Assembly: GCA_938024995.1 (NCBI GenBank)
Contig: CALJDU010000060.1
Coordinates: 1-59,360 of the forward strand
Length of the DNA stretch: 59,360 nucleotides
From: an uncultured bacterium
Lineage (GTDB): Bacteria; Myxococcota_A; Polyangia; Polyangiales; Houyiibacteriaceae
Direction: 5' to 3'
In this document: positions 35,917 through 44,512 of the stretch, in pieces
How positions within the stretch are numbered: position 1 is the first letter of the stretch
How the letters are laid out: the number at the start of each line of letters is the position of its first letter
Program-made: the position numbers and the translations under genes
Notes under the pieces: model-generated
The model's database searches: none
Seen by the model: the letters and a program-made list of their open reading frames with translations, nothing else
What the model was told of the DNA's origin: nothing

Positions 35917-36637
35917 CCTTCTGCGACCGGCCAAGCTTCACCCCATCTTCCTCCCCGCGGGGATGATCGCCACCTCGCTCTTCATCGGTGCAGTCTTCGG
36001 GGCGGAGTTCGGCGCCACCGTGGGCGTCATCTCGTTGATTGGTTCGTACCTGTTCTTTCCGGTGTACGTCGCCATGCGACCTTATCATCGAGCGACCGTA
36101 GGCCAGGTCCGCGTCGGCCGAGACGGTGTCGTCGTTCAACAAGCGCAAGACACCCGCTTTGTCTCGTACGCGCTGATTCAGGACGTGGAAATGGCAGACT
36201 CGATGGACGCCGTGTACATCGCGCTGCGAAACGGTTCTGGGGTTCACGTTCAGGTCAGCGAAGCCTACGAGTTCGTTCAAGAGGTGCTCGCGAAACGAGA
36301 CGCCTTTCGTCGACTCCCGAAGGTGCGCGTCGCGGACGCCTACGCGCGTCGCGGTGAGGACATCGAGACCTGGACCGCCCGCGTGCGCTCGCTCGGCTCC
36401 AGTCTCCGGAACGCGGGGCTTGAGCCCGACAGCCTCGCCGCGATCGCGGAGAACGCGAGCGCCCCAGCCGAGCAACGCGTCGCGGCGGCGCTGGTCCTGA
36501 GGAACGCCGGCCCGCTCCGTGTTCGCGTCGAGACCGCGGCGCAAGAGACCGTCCACCCCGCGCTCGCCAAGGCGATGCTCGCGGCGCTGGACGACCGCTT
36601 GTCAGACGAGATGCTCATGGAGCTCTCCGACACGTAG
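35903..36637 (+). CDS. Paralogous membrane protein 4 of 4, unknown family
   Basis: 244 residues from the ATG at 35903, chosen because it gives the short N-terminus seen in the paralogues; an ATG at 35891 is an alternative. Two hydrophobic helices are followed by a beta segment (GQVRVGRDGVVVQQA, FVSYALIQDVEM, GVHVQVSEAYEF). Next come KVRVADAYARRGEDIETW and the tail LAAIAENASAPAEQRV, AAALVLRNAGPLRVRVETAA, LAALDDRLSDEMLM. The similarity to paralogue 3 across the whole tail is strong enough to see by eye, pointing to a recent duplication. Confidence 0.82.
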   Translation: MRRFDLLRPAKLHPIFLPAGMIATSLFIGAVFGAEFGATVGVISLIGSYLFFPVYVAMRPYHRATVGQVRVGRDGVVVQQAQDTRFVSYALIQDVEMADSMDAVYIALRNGSGVHVQVSEAYEFVQEVLAKRDAFRRLPKVRVADAYARRGEDIETWTARVRSLGSSLRNAGLEPDSLAAIAENASAPAEQRVAAALVLRNAGPLRVRVETAAQETVHPALAKAMLAALDDRLSDEMLMELSDT

Positions 36638-36684
36638 TGAACACGCGGGTTGAGTCGACGAAGTAGACAAGAAAACAGACTGAT

Positions 36685-36698
36685 GAGCGCCGGCGCTC
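36685..36698. other. Perfect 14-base palindrome downstream of the paralogue array
   Basis: GAGCGCCGGCGCTC lies 47 bases after the last paralogue's stop, between convergent genes. No T-run follows, so it is not a classic terminator. Confidence 0.45.
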
Positions 36699-36797
36699 CG
36701 AAACCTAATTCCCCTCGCGTGTCTTCCGCTCAAACGCGCCGCTCAACCTCGTGATTAAGTGGCGTTTGAAACCCATGCTGAGCGGTCTGCTATGCCG

Positions 36798-36935
36798 CTA
36801 CTTTTTGGGCACAATGATTGACGAGCTGTCTTCGGCAGCAGCCTTTGCCTTCTTGGCCTTCTTTTTGTCTTTCTTTTCCTTGGTAGTGAGCTTCGGCTTA
36901 TTCGAACCGTTTTTTGACTGTTGTCCCTTAGCGAT
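36798..36935 (-). CDS. Small Lys-rich protein, putative ATC start
   Basis: 45 residues reading (M)AKGQQSKNG...KPKLTTKEKKDKKKAKK...IIVPKK. The frame is open to 37022 but has no ATG in it. A strong Shine-Dalgarno (AGAGGAGA) sits 6 bases before an ATC at 36935. Starting there gives an AKGQ N-terminus like the small MAKGQ-type basic proteins that I recall from many proteobacteria. The stretch is noticeably less GC-rich than its neighbours and uses AAG/AAA lysines. A TTG at 37022 is an alternative start but has no good ribosome site. Function unknown; nucleic-acid or ribosome association is plausible from charge only. Confidence 0.6.
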   Translation of the reverse strand: MAKGQQSKNGSNKPKLTTKEKKDKKKAKKAKAAAEDSSSIIVPKK

Positions 36936-37097
36936 GGCGTTCTCCTCTGGCCGAACTTCGGCCTGAACACCACCGTACAGTGAATCAGAGGGCGCGTACG
37001 GTCCTGGGCGATACGAGATCAAATAAACGCAAAACTCGCGTGTTTGTCATACGCGCGGACCTCGATTGGAGACATCGGGACGTCGATCTGGACCTGC

Positions 37098-39683
37098 CTA
37101 CTTCTTCGCGAAGGAGAACTCGCCGTCTTGGAAGTCGACCACGACCGTGTCGCCGGAGCTGTAGCCGCCACGCAACATCGCCTCCGCCATCGGGTCTTGC
37201 AGCTCGCGCAAGATCACCCGCTTCAGCGGCCGCGCGCCAAACGCGGGCTCATAACCGAGCTCCACGATCTGTTCCTTCGCCGAGTCTGAGACGTCGAGCC
37301 CCACGCGGCGATGCGCGAGCAGCTTGCCCAGGCCGCGCAGCTGAATCTCGGCGATCCCGCGGAGGTCTTCCTTGTCGAGCGGATCGAAGATCACGATGTC
37401 GTCCACGCGGTTGAGGAACTCCGGGCGGTAGTGATCGTGAAGCGCTTCCTCGACCTTCGTCTTGAGCTCCTCGTTGGTACCCTCGTGATCCAAGATCAAG
37501 TGGCTCCCAACGTTGCTCGTCATGATGATAACAGTGTCGCTGAAGGTCGCCGGTCGACCCTTGCTGTCCGTGAGCCGACCATCATCGAGCACCTGCAGAC
37601 AAATGTTGAAGACGTCCGGGTGCGCTTTCTCCATCTCGTCGAAGAGCACCACGCTGTACGGGCGGTTGCGCACCGCTTCGGTCAGAAAGCCGCCCGCGTC
37701 GCTGTCCTTGTAGCCAGGTGGCGCACCCAAGAGACGCGCGACCATGTGCTTCTCCATGAACTCGCTCATGTCGAGACGCGTGAGCGAGGCCTCGTCATCA
37801 AACAAGAACTCCGCGAGCGCCTTCGCCAGCTCGGTCTTTCCGACGCCGGTGGGCCCGAGGAACAAGAAGCTCCCGATGGGCTTTCGTGGATCACGAAGAC
37901 CGACGCGCCCACGCCGGACCGCTTTGCTGATCGCGGTGACCGCGGGGTCCTGACCGATGACGCGCTTCTTGAGCATGTCCTCCATCCGCAAGAGCTTCGC
38001 GGTCTCCTCTTCAAGCATCTTCGCGACGGGCACCCCGGTCCACGCGGCGACGACATCGGCGACGTCTTGCGGTTGAACGACGTCGTGCACCATCGGATCG
38101 ACCTGCTCATCGGGCGCGTTCTTCTCGGCGTCCGCGACCTTCTTCTCCAACAAGGGAATCGTGCCGAAGCGAAGCTCCCCAGCGCGCGCGTGATCTCCGC
38201 TCGCTCGCACCTGCTCAAGCTCGCGCTGGGCCGCGGCCAGCTCTTCTTTGACGCTGCGCAGCTCACCCGCGCCGTTGAGCTCCTTTTCCCAGCGCGCCCG
38301 CATCTCGTCGATACGCGGCTGTAGCTGGGCCGCTTCCTCGTTCAGCTTCTCGAGCGTCGCGACCGACTCTTCGTCGTGATCGTCCTGCAACGAGCGACGC
38401 TGAATCTCGACCGCCTCGAGACGTCGCTCCACCATGTCGAGCTCGACCGGGACGCTCTCCATCTGCACGCGCACATGCGCGGCGGCTTCGTCGATCAGGT
38501 CGACCGCGGACTTCGGCAGCTGCATGCCCGGGATGTAGCGGCGCGCGAAGGTCGCGGCGGCCACGAGCGCGGGATCCGAAATACGCACCCCGTGATCGAT
38601 CTCGAAGCGCTCCACCACGCCGCGCAGAACCGCGATCGCGTCGTCCAGCGTGGGGGGATCGACCGGAATCGGGACGAAGCGGCGCGACAGAATGCTGTCC
38701 TCATCGAACGCTTTGCGCATCGCGTCCGGGGTCGCGACCGCGATCGCCCGAACGTCACCGCGGCTGAGCGAAGCCGCCAGGAGGTTCCCGGCCCCCGCGC
38801 CCTTCACGCCCGTGAGCGCGCCCAGCTCTGGGATGAACAAGATGATCTCGCCCGCGGAGTCACGCACCGCGTCGAGCACCGCGCGCATCCGCTCTTCAAG
38901 CTGACCACGAAGCGACGCCCCCGCGACCATCTGGCCCATCTCGAGCGCAACGATACGCTTGCCCTTGAGCATCTTCGGGACGTCGTTCTTGGCGATGCGC
39001 TGCGCGAGCGAGTGAACGATCGCGGTCTTGCCGATCCCGGGCTCACCGACGAAGAGCGGGTTGTTCTCCCGTCGGCGCGCGAGCACCTGAAGCATGCGGC
39101 GGATCTCCGCGTCGCGCCCCACGATAGGGTCGAACTTCCCCTGCGCCGCGAGCCGCGTCAGATCCCGACCGAACTCTTCGATGGGGTCGCCGCTCACGGA
39201 GGACTTCTTCTTGCTCGTCTTCGACGCGCTCTGCTCGGTCATCTCTTCGCCGTCCAAGGTCGCGCGCAAGATCGGAGCGCTGAGACCGACCTGCTTGAAG
39301 ACCTTCTTCACCGGTCCATCGGTTTCTTGCGCGCAGGCGAGCATGAGCTGCGAGGTCCCCACGGGCACGCCACCGGCGCGCGCCGCTTCGCCTTCAGCGC
39401 GTCCCAGCAGATCCAAGATGCGAGGTGAGAGGTAGGTCGAGACGTCGTTTACGGACGGGAACTTCCGCAGCAGCATCTCGGCTTCGACCAAGACGTCTGT
39501 CGGATCCACGCCCGCGCGTTGCACCGCGCCCTGCGCGCCCTCGTCGTGCTCCATGAGCTGGTAGAGCAAGTGAAGCGGCTCGACCTCAGGGTTCTTCCGC
39601 TCGTCCGCGATCGTCTGCGCGGCCTGAATCGCGATCTTGGCGGGCTGGTCGTAGGCTTCGAGGCGAAGGGTCAGGTTGCTCAT
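37098..39683 (-). CDS. clpB: ClpB-type disaggregase with divergent first ATPase domain
   Basis: 861 residues in ClpB order: N domain (1-145), D1 (Walker A GEPGIGKT 213-220), coiled-coil M domain (about 410-530), D2 (Walker A GPTGVGKT 610-617, Walker B VLFDE 679-683, pore GAPPGYKDSDAGG). D1 is unusual: its Walker B reads LFIPE, with Pro in place of the Asp of the normal LFIDE, and the D1 pore loop reads GASLRG instead of the Tyr-containing KYRG. D1 therefore probably binds but poorly hydrolyses nucleotide and grips substrate weakly, while D2 looks active. It may be a second, specialised ClpB paralogue. Single gene, divergent from the SRAP gene. Confidence 0.88.
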   Translation of the reverse strand: MSNLTLRLEAYDQPAKIAIQAAQTIADERKNPEVEPLHLLYQLMEHDEGAQGAVQRAGVDPTDVLVEAEMLLRKFPSVNDVSTYLSPRILDLLGRAEGEAARAGGVPVGTSQLMLACAQETDGPVKKVFKQVGLSAPILRATLDGEEMTEQSASKTSKKKSSVSGDPIEEFGRDLTRLAAQGKFDPIVGRDAEIRRMLQVLARRRENNPLFVGEPGIGKTAIVHSLAQRIAKNDVPKMLKGKRIVALEMGQMVAGASLRGQLEERMRAVLDAVRDSAGEIILFIPELGALTGVKGAGAGNLLAASLSRGDVRAIAVATPDAMRKAFDEDSILSRRFVPIPVDPPTLDDAIAVLRGVVERFEIDHGVRISDPALVAAATFARRYIPGMQLPKSAVDLIDEAAAHVRVQMESVPVELDMVERRLEAVEIQRRSLQDDHDEESVATLEKLNEEAAQLQPRIDEMRARWEKELNGAGELRSVKEELAAAQRELEQVRASGDHARAGELRFGTIPLLEKKVADAEKNAPDEQVDPMVHDVVQPQDVADVVAAWTGVPVAKMLEEETAKLLRMEDMLKKRVIGQDPAVTAISKAVRRGRVGLRDPRKPIGSFLFLGPTGVGKTELAKALAEFLFDDEASLTRLDMSEFMEKHMVARLLGAPPGYKDSDAGGFLTEAVRNRPYSVVLFDEMEKAHPDVFNICLQVLDDGRLTDSKGRPATFSDTVIIMTSNVGSHLILDHEGTNEELKTKVEEALHDHYRPEFLNRVDDIVIFDPLDKEDLRGIAEIQLRGLGKLLAHRRVGLDVSDSAKEQIVELGYEPAFGARPLKRVILRELQDPMAEAMLRGGYSSGDTVVVDFQDGEFSFAKK

Positions 39684-39840
39684 ACGGGCGCCAAATTCGA
39701 CGGCTTTGCGCTCGGCGTCAACCGTTGGAACGAGCCTGGGTCAACGTATGCACGCCCTTAAAGGCGACGCCGGGCTCTTCGGAGGCGCAACGTGACGCTC
39801 TTCGGGAAGAGATCGCGCGCGTCGGGCGTATGAATGCGCG

Positions 39841-40497
39841 ATGTGCGGCCGATATGTCACCGCGAGCGATCAGCTCACCTGGGCCGAGTGGGCCGACCTC
39901 TTTGACCTCGACATGAGCATGTTCGAGGGGCTCCGTCTCTTTGGCGAGAGCGGAAAAGACGAACTCTTGCTCCCGACCTCAACCGCGCCAGTGATGCGAC
40001 GAGGCGCCGACGCGGACGCGCGCCTCGAGATGACCACCATGCAGTGGGGCCTGGTGCCGAGCTGGGGCGAAGGACCAAAGGCAGGACGTAAGATGTTCAA
40101 CCTGCGGAGCGAGACGATTCACTCTCGCTTTGGTTCGTCTTTTCGGACGCGCCGCTGCGTGCTCCCCGCGACCGCGTTCTTCGCGTACAGCGGACCTCGC
40201 GGCAAGCGGGTGCCGCATCTAGTCGCGCCGGCGAGCGGCCCGTCTCGACTTTTCTCGATGGCGGGCATCTGGGCGACCTGGGAGGACCCAGAGGAAGACG
40301 CGCCGGAGCCGTTCTTGTCCGCGACGATCCTGACGCGCCCTTCGCCCGACAACCTCAAGGGCATTCATCCTCGGAGCCCGTGCGTGTTGACGACCGAAGA
40401 GGTCAAGCTCTGGCTCGACCCCGACGCTTCTGAGTGGGAGCTCCGCGCGCTCTTTACGAGCCCGCGGCCGTCGCTCGACGTACAGCGCGCGGCATGA
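39841..40497 (+). CDS. SRAP-family (YedK/HMCES-like) protein with altered active site
   Basis: 218 residues. It starts MCGRYV with the catalytic Cys2 that forms a DNA-protein crosslink at abasic sites in this family. WGLVPSW, FNLRSETI (Asn87, Glu91) and the His of IHPRSPCVL (His176) are in place. The motif that normally reads GFYEW, with the catalytic Glu, reads AFFAYS (Ala115), so the Glu is missing. In characterised homologues that Glu helps crosslink formation and reversal. This protein may crosslink more slowly or irreversibly, or bind without catalysis. The lipoprotein gene overlaps its stop (ATGA). Confidence 0.88.
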   Translation: MCGRYVTASDQLTWAEWADLFDLDMSMFEGLRLFGESGKDELLLPTSTAPVMRRGADADARLEMTTMQWGLVPSWGEGPKAGRKMFNLRSETIHSRFGSSFRTRRCVLPATAFFAYSGPRGKRVPHLVAPASGPSRLFSMAGIWATWEDPEEDAPEPFLSATILTRPSPDNLKGIHPRSPCVLTTEEVKLWLDPDASEWELRALFTSPRPSLDVQRAA

Positions 40498-41054
40498 AAA
40501 ACCTCTGCGCGGTTCTTGTCTTCGTCGCGTGCGGCGGGTGTCACGAGACCGCGAGCCCCAACCGGCCGACGACCGCTTCGACCGTCACCGCTCCAACAGT
40601 TCAGACGGAGCCAGAGCCAGCCGCGGCAGGCGCGCCCGCAGCGGAACCTGTCGCGGAACCTGTCGCGGCGGAACCTGTCGAAGGCCCCCACCTCACGTTG
40701 CTCGCGGAGCTCAAAGCACGCCTCGATCGCGTCCGCGCGGCCGCTCCAGACGAGCACCTGACGGAGGCTCCGATCAACGCGGACGGACTCGTCGGAATGG
40801 AACGCGCGGTGATCGTTCAAGCGCTCCAAGCGCCGCACGAGTGCGCGATGGATGACGTCACGAGCTGCTCAGGGACGACCTTGCGTTGCCGAACCGAGCG
40901 AGTCGCCACTCCCGCGCCCTGTGGCGAGGAAGACGATGTCTTCTACTCGTTCTATCACCTGCCAGACACCTGGGTCGGCGGTGGTCCCGAGCTGCGCCTC
41001 CGGTTTGATGACGACGATCGCTGCGCATCCGCCATGTGGTTCCACACCCAGTAA
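40494..41054 (+). CDS. Lipoprotein, unknown function
   Basis: 186 residues from the ATG at 40494, which overlaps the SRAP stop and begins a lipoprotein signal (VLVFVACGGC). An Ala/Pro/Glu repeat (EPVAEPVAAEPVE) leads to a C-terminal domain of about 110 residues with four cysteines (HECAMDDVTSC, LRCRTE, PCGEE). No family was recognised. The link with SRAP is positional only; export makes a DNA-repair role unlikely. Confidence 0.78.
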   Translation: MKNLCAVLVFVACGGCHETASPNRPTTASTVTAPTVQTEPEPAAAGAPAAEPVAEPVAAEPVEGPHLTLLAELKARLDRVRAAAPDEHLTEAPINADGLVGMERAVIVQALQAPHECAMDDVTSCSGTTLRCRTERVATPAPCGEEDDVFYSFYHLPDTWVGGGPELRLRFDDDDRCASAMWFHTQ

Positions 41055-41077
41055 CCGCGCAACGCGAACGCTCGGTC

Positions 41078-42391
41078 TCAACGTTGGCGTCGGCGAATCC
41101 CGATGAGCCACGCAAAGGCGATCACCGCGGGCGACAGCGGTGCGCGCGAGCGTCCGATCGCGCATCCTCCATCCAGCGAAGAGCCATCACGCGTCCCGCT
41201 GTCGGAACCGCCAGCGTCTCCGCTCGTGTCACCACCAGCATCTCCGCCAGAGTCACCGCCAGCGTCTGCGCCGGCGTCGATCGCGGCGTCCGCTCCGCTG
41301 TCCGGCAACGTCCCGCAGCTGAGGTCGCTCCCGTTGCAGTCTTGGTCAATCCCGTCCCCGCAAATTTCGCGCGCGCCGGGGTAGCGCGTCGCGTCGTCGT
41401 CCGCGCAGTCGACGCTGGAGTTGTGGCCGTCCATGTCGCCATCGGTCACCCCATCCACGCAGCGCGCGTTCCCGCCCGGCATCGGCATGCAGGTTGTCCC
41501 GGTCTCACAGTCGCGCCGCTCCACCTCGCCATCGACGCAGCGAACGCGCGTGTTTCCCTGGCAGGTAAAGTTCGCGCCGATCCCGTCGGGGCAGGTGGGG
41601 ACCTCCGCGCAGACATCGTTCATGCCCGTCGGACGCGATTCACAACCGCCCGGGCAGGCTTGCCGCGTGACCTCGCCATCAATGCAGCGAACACGTTCAC
41701 TTCGGTCGGCGCTGCACGTCCAGATCCGAAACGTCCCGCTCGGGCAGACGCCACCACAGGTCGCGCCAGGTAGCCCTCGGTGCCCGCCTTGCTCGTCCCA
41801 GAGCGTGCTCGCGATTGGAGAGCAGCTGCCCTCGAAGGGATCGTATGCGGTCGCCGACGAACCGCCGCGCGGGCGAACCTCCAAGTGAAGGTGCGCGCCC
41901 GTCGTGCACCCCGAGCTCGCGATCTCCCCGACCTCGTCGCCGCATCGCACGGTGTCCCCAGGCGCGACGCGGACGCTGCCGTTGCGCATGTGCGCGTAGG
42001 TCACTTTGCGGTCGCCGTGGTTGATGGTCACGTAGTTTCCGTAGCCGAAGCCAAAGCTGGTGCCGCATCCCGGCCCACCACACGCGGTGCAGCGATCGAA
42101 GTTGCCGTCGAGGGCTTGCTCCACCACGCCGTCCGCGATCGCGACGACCGCGTGCCCAGCGTCGATCGCCGCGTTTCCGCCTCGCAAGCTGAAGTCCGAG
42201 CCGCGGTGCCCCGAGTACGTGCTCCCGCTGCAGTTCCAATCGCGGTTGCCACCGTTGTCGAAGTAGAACCAGTTGGCGATGCAGTCAGAGCACTCCGTCG
42301 GTCGACTGAACTGCGCCTGCGCCGGGCTCACGCTGAGCGCGGACCCCAGGAAGGCCGAGAGCGCGACAACCCAAAGACCCGCTCGAGTCAC
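41078..42391 (-). CDS. Secreted M23 peptidase with MopE-like repeat and MYXO-CTERM-like tail
   Basis: 437 residues. The GTG at 42391 overlaps the TGA of the upstream gene (GTGA) and starts a signal peptide (LWVVALSAFLGSALSVSPAQA). The M23 (LytM) metallopeptidase domain shows GHRGSDF, YVTINHGD, VTYAHMRNGSV and the zinc-binding GAHLHLEVRP. Two Cys-rich VRCIDGEV/VRCVDGEV repeats and a MopE-type metal-binding segment (DCADDDATRYPGAREICGDG, IDQDCNG) follow. An Asp/Ala/Gly linker ends in GGCAIGR, a hydrophobic helix and RRRQR, the layout of MYXO-CTERM sorting signals. It is probably a surface-anchored or released peptidoglycan endopeptidase. Confidence 0.9.
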   Translation of the reverse strand: MTRAGLWVVALSAFLGSALSVSPAQAQFSRPTECSDCIANWFYFDNGGNRDWNCSGSTYSGHRGSDFSLRGGNAAIDAGHAVVAIADGVVEQALDGNFDRCTACGGPGCGTSFGFGYGNYVTINHGDRKVTYAHMRNGSVRVAPGDTVRCGDEVGEIASSGCTTGAHLHLEVRPRGGSSATAYDPFEGSCSPIASTLWDEQGGHRGLPGATCGGVCPSGTFRIWTCSADRSERVRCIDGEVTRQACPGGCESRPTGMNDVCAEVPTCPDGIGANFTCQGNTRVRCVDGEVERRDCETGTTCMPMPGGNARCVDGVTDGDMDGHNSSVDCADDDATRYPGAREICGDGIDQDCNGSDLSCGTLPDSGADAAIDAGADAGGDSGGDAGGDTSGDAGGSDSGTRDGSSLDGGCAIGRSRAPLSPAVIAFAWLIGIRRRQR

Positions 42392-43080
42392 CGCCAGCGA
42401 ACCCGCGAAAGCGTCCCGTCCCCCGTCGACCACTCCACCTCGTCTCCCGAGAAACGAAGCGAGTCAGCGCTCATGGGCGGCGGAACGTAGTCATCGAAGG
42501 GCTGCCCGACGCGAAGCGCGCAGTTGGTCAGGCAGCGCGTCCCGTTCGCGTCCGCGACGAAGAGCCCCGCGACGCCACCGTTGCGCGCGTTGACGAAGAG
42601 CAAAGCCTCACCATCCGGCGCGAAGCGCAGCGCTCCCGCGGACAGCAAGCCCTGCGCTCGTGTCGTCATGTGCTCGCCGTCGAGAACTTTGAGCTCGCCT
42701 GTGCGGCACGCCCAGGCCACCCGCTCGGGATTTCCCGGAGCCGTCACGGGCGCCGATGCGACGTCGACATCGACCACCTCGTGTTGAAGGTCGTGACCGA
42801 CACGAGTCAGCGTTCCGTCTCGCGTCAGCACCAGAACGTGAGCACCGCGTTCGGCCCACGCGACCGCGTCGATCGCGATCTCGTCACGCTGCGCGCCGCG
42901 GACCCAGGCGAGCCGATAAGTCGTCGGTCCGTCTCCCCCGATCGGCGCCGCGCTTCTCCCCGAGACCTCCAACGCGACCGTGTTCTGCCGAAGGCTCGCC
43001 CGCGCGCCCTCTGACCGATCCGCCGCGCAGCCGACAAGCAAAAGCGCGAGGACAAAGAGAAGTTTTGAAGAGCGCCGCAA
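42388..43080 (-). CDS. Beta-propeller-like lipoprotein
   Basis: 230 residues, TTG start at 43080. Lipoprotein signal (LFVLALLLVGC). The mature part has repeated short strands typical of propeller or TolB-like blades (HVLVLTRDGTLTRVGH, ERVAWACRTGELKVLDG, ALRFAPDGEALLFVNARNGG, SLRFSGDEVEWSTGDG). No catalytic motif. It lies 8 bases after the Glu/Pro-rich outer-membrane protein gene and overlaps the M23 gene by four bases, so the three probably form one operon. Confidence 0.75.
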   Translation of the reverse strand: MRRSSKLLFVLALLLVGCAADRSEGARASLRQNTVALEVSGRSAAPIGGDGPTTYRLAWVRGAQRDEIAIDAVAWAERGAHVLVLTRDGTLTRVGHDLQHEVVDVDVASAPVTAPGNPERVAWACRTGELKVLDGEHMTTRAQGLLSAGALRFAPDGEALLFVNARNGGVAGLFVADANGTRCLTNCALRVGQPFDDYVPPPMSADSLRFSGDEVEWSTGDGTLSRVRWR

Positions 43081-43088
43081 CGAACGTC

Positions 43089-44459
43089 TCAGAGCCGGAA
43101 GATCATCTCAGCGGCGACGTCGAAAGACACCGCGGTCGAGTTCGGGAGCAGCCAAAATGTCGGGTTCAGAATGTCGAACGCGATCTCGACCCGCGAGCTG
43201 AGCGGGATGTTCACGCCTGCGGCGAGACGGAAGTACGGACCGTTGAACGGGACATACCCAATCGCGGCGCGAATCGGGATGCTGAAATCACTGCGCATGG
43301 AGGGACGCAGCCGATGCTCGTACTGAAGGTACATGAGCATGTTGCCGGCTCTTCCATCACGCCCGCGCAGATTCGCGTAGCCAAAGTACAAGCCCAACAT
43401 GCTGTTGGTGGTGATGCGAAAACCGAGGCGCGCTCCGAAGAGGTGATTGTAGAAGAAATCGCTCCCCACACCGAAGGCGGCCTCCGTTTGGAGCGCGATG
43501 TCAAAGCGTCGCGTCGGGCGCGTCGAGCGCCTACGAATGGCTGGCAAGCGGCGCAAGCGCGGGCGCGGCGTAAACGTCTGCGCGGGCGTGACCGGTTGCT
43601 GAGGCTGAGCCTGTCCGCGCGCGTGTTGCTCCGCGGCCGCTGCGTCCCACTGGGTGGCGAGGGGGAGGGTCTCGCGAACCAAGCGCGTGACGACCTCACC
43701 GAGATCTTCGTTTCCAGACGTACCGCGCGCGAAGAACGGTCCGCCGCCGTCCACGCTCGCGACGGTTACCTCCGTCACGTACCGACCTTCATGCGCCCAG
43801 ACCTTCGCGAAGATCCCGCGATGGGCACGCGCCACGTACGTCGCGCGCCACAGATCTGCCGGCGCGGGCGGGTACGGCATTCGCAAACGCTGCGCCGCGG
43901 CAACGGTGGCCGCGCGCGGGACAACTTCGTATCCCATCTCCGTCGCGACCTCGCGGATCGTCCGGTCGACGTACTGACCGACGACGGCGTCGATCCCGTA
44001 CGTCGCTGAGTCCACCGCGACCAGCCGAAGTCGGTTCTCGATGGCCTCGGCGGCCTCCGCCGGACCAGGAACAGCCGGACCAGGAACAGCCGGACCAGGG
44101 ACAGCCGGAACCGCGCCTTCCGTGTTCTCCGTCTCGCTCGTCTCGCCAGCGGCTTCGGTGGTCTCCGCGGTCGTTTCGGGGGTCGCTTCGGCGGTCTCCG
44201 TTTCCAGAGTCGCGTCCGGCGTCTCCTCCGGCGCGGCGGCCGGAGGGGTCGGCGCTTCTTCGGGAGCGGCTTCCGCCTCGGCTTCGCCCTCCTCTTCGGC
44301 TTCTTCCCTCGCTCGCTCTTCCGCCGCAGCCGCCGCGTTCGCCGCGGCCGCCGCCGGATCGATGTCTTGGGCACGCGCGACGTGAGACGCTGCGCTCCAA
44401 CAAAGCGCTAACGCCAGCGCTGACAATCTAAGAGATGCACTACACCCAAGCCGAGCCAC
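43089..44459 (-). CDS. Glu/Pro-rich N-terminus with probable outer-membrane barrel
   Basis: 456 residues, GTG start at 44459. A signal peptide is followed by an Ala/Glu/Thr-rich stretch with a triplicated PAVPG motif. A soluble domain (about 145-280; VDSATYGIDAVVGQYVDRTI, WAHEGRYVTEVTVASVDGG) resembles the lipoprotein-sensor domains placed before myxobacterial barrels. The last 130 residues alternate as beta strands and end in a C-terminal Leu after Phe-Arg, consistent with a beta-barrel. No family named. First gene of the operon with the propeller-like lipoprotein and M23 peptidase; its 5' end faces the YdcF-type gene. Confidence 0.78.
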   Translation of the reverse strand: MARLGCSASLRLSALALALCWSAASHVARAQDIDPAAAAANAAAAAEERAREEAEEEGEAEAEAAPEEAPTPPAAAPEETPDATLETETAEATPETTAETTEAAGETSETENTEGAVPAVPGPAVPGPAVPGPAEAAEAIENRLRLVAVDSATYGIDAVVGQYVDRTIREVATEMGYEVVPRAATVAAAQRLRMPYPPAPADLWRATYVARAHRGIFAKVWAHEGRYVTEVTVASVDGGGPFFARGTSGNEDLGEVVTRLVRETLPLATQWDAAAAEQHARGQAQPQQPVTPAQTFTPRPRLRRLPAIRRRSTRPTRRFDIALQTEAAFGVGSDFFYNHLFGARLGFRITTNSMLGLYFGYANLRGRDGRAGNMLMYLQYEHRLRPSMRSDFSIPIRAAIGYVPFNGPYFRLAAGVNIPLSSRVEIAFDILNPTFWLLPNSTAVSFDVAAEMIFRL

Positions 44460-44512
44460 CGGCAGAGCATAGCAGGGCGCCCCGAAAGACGAGAGCGATC
44501 GACAGGCGGCGC

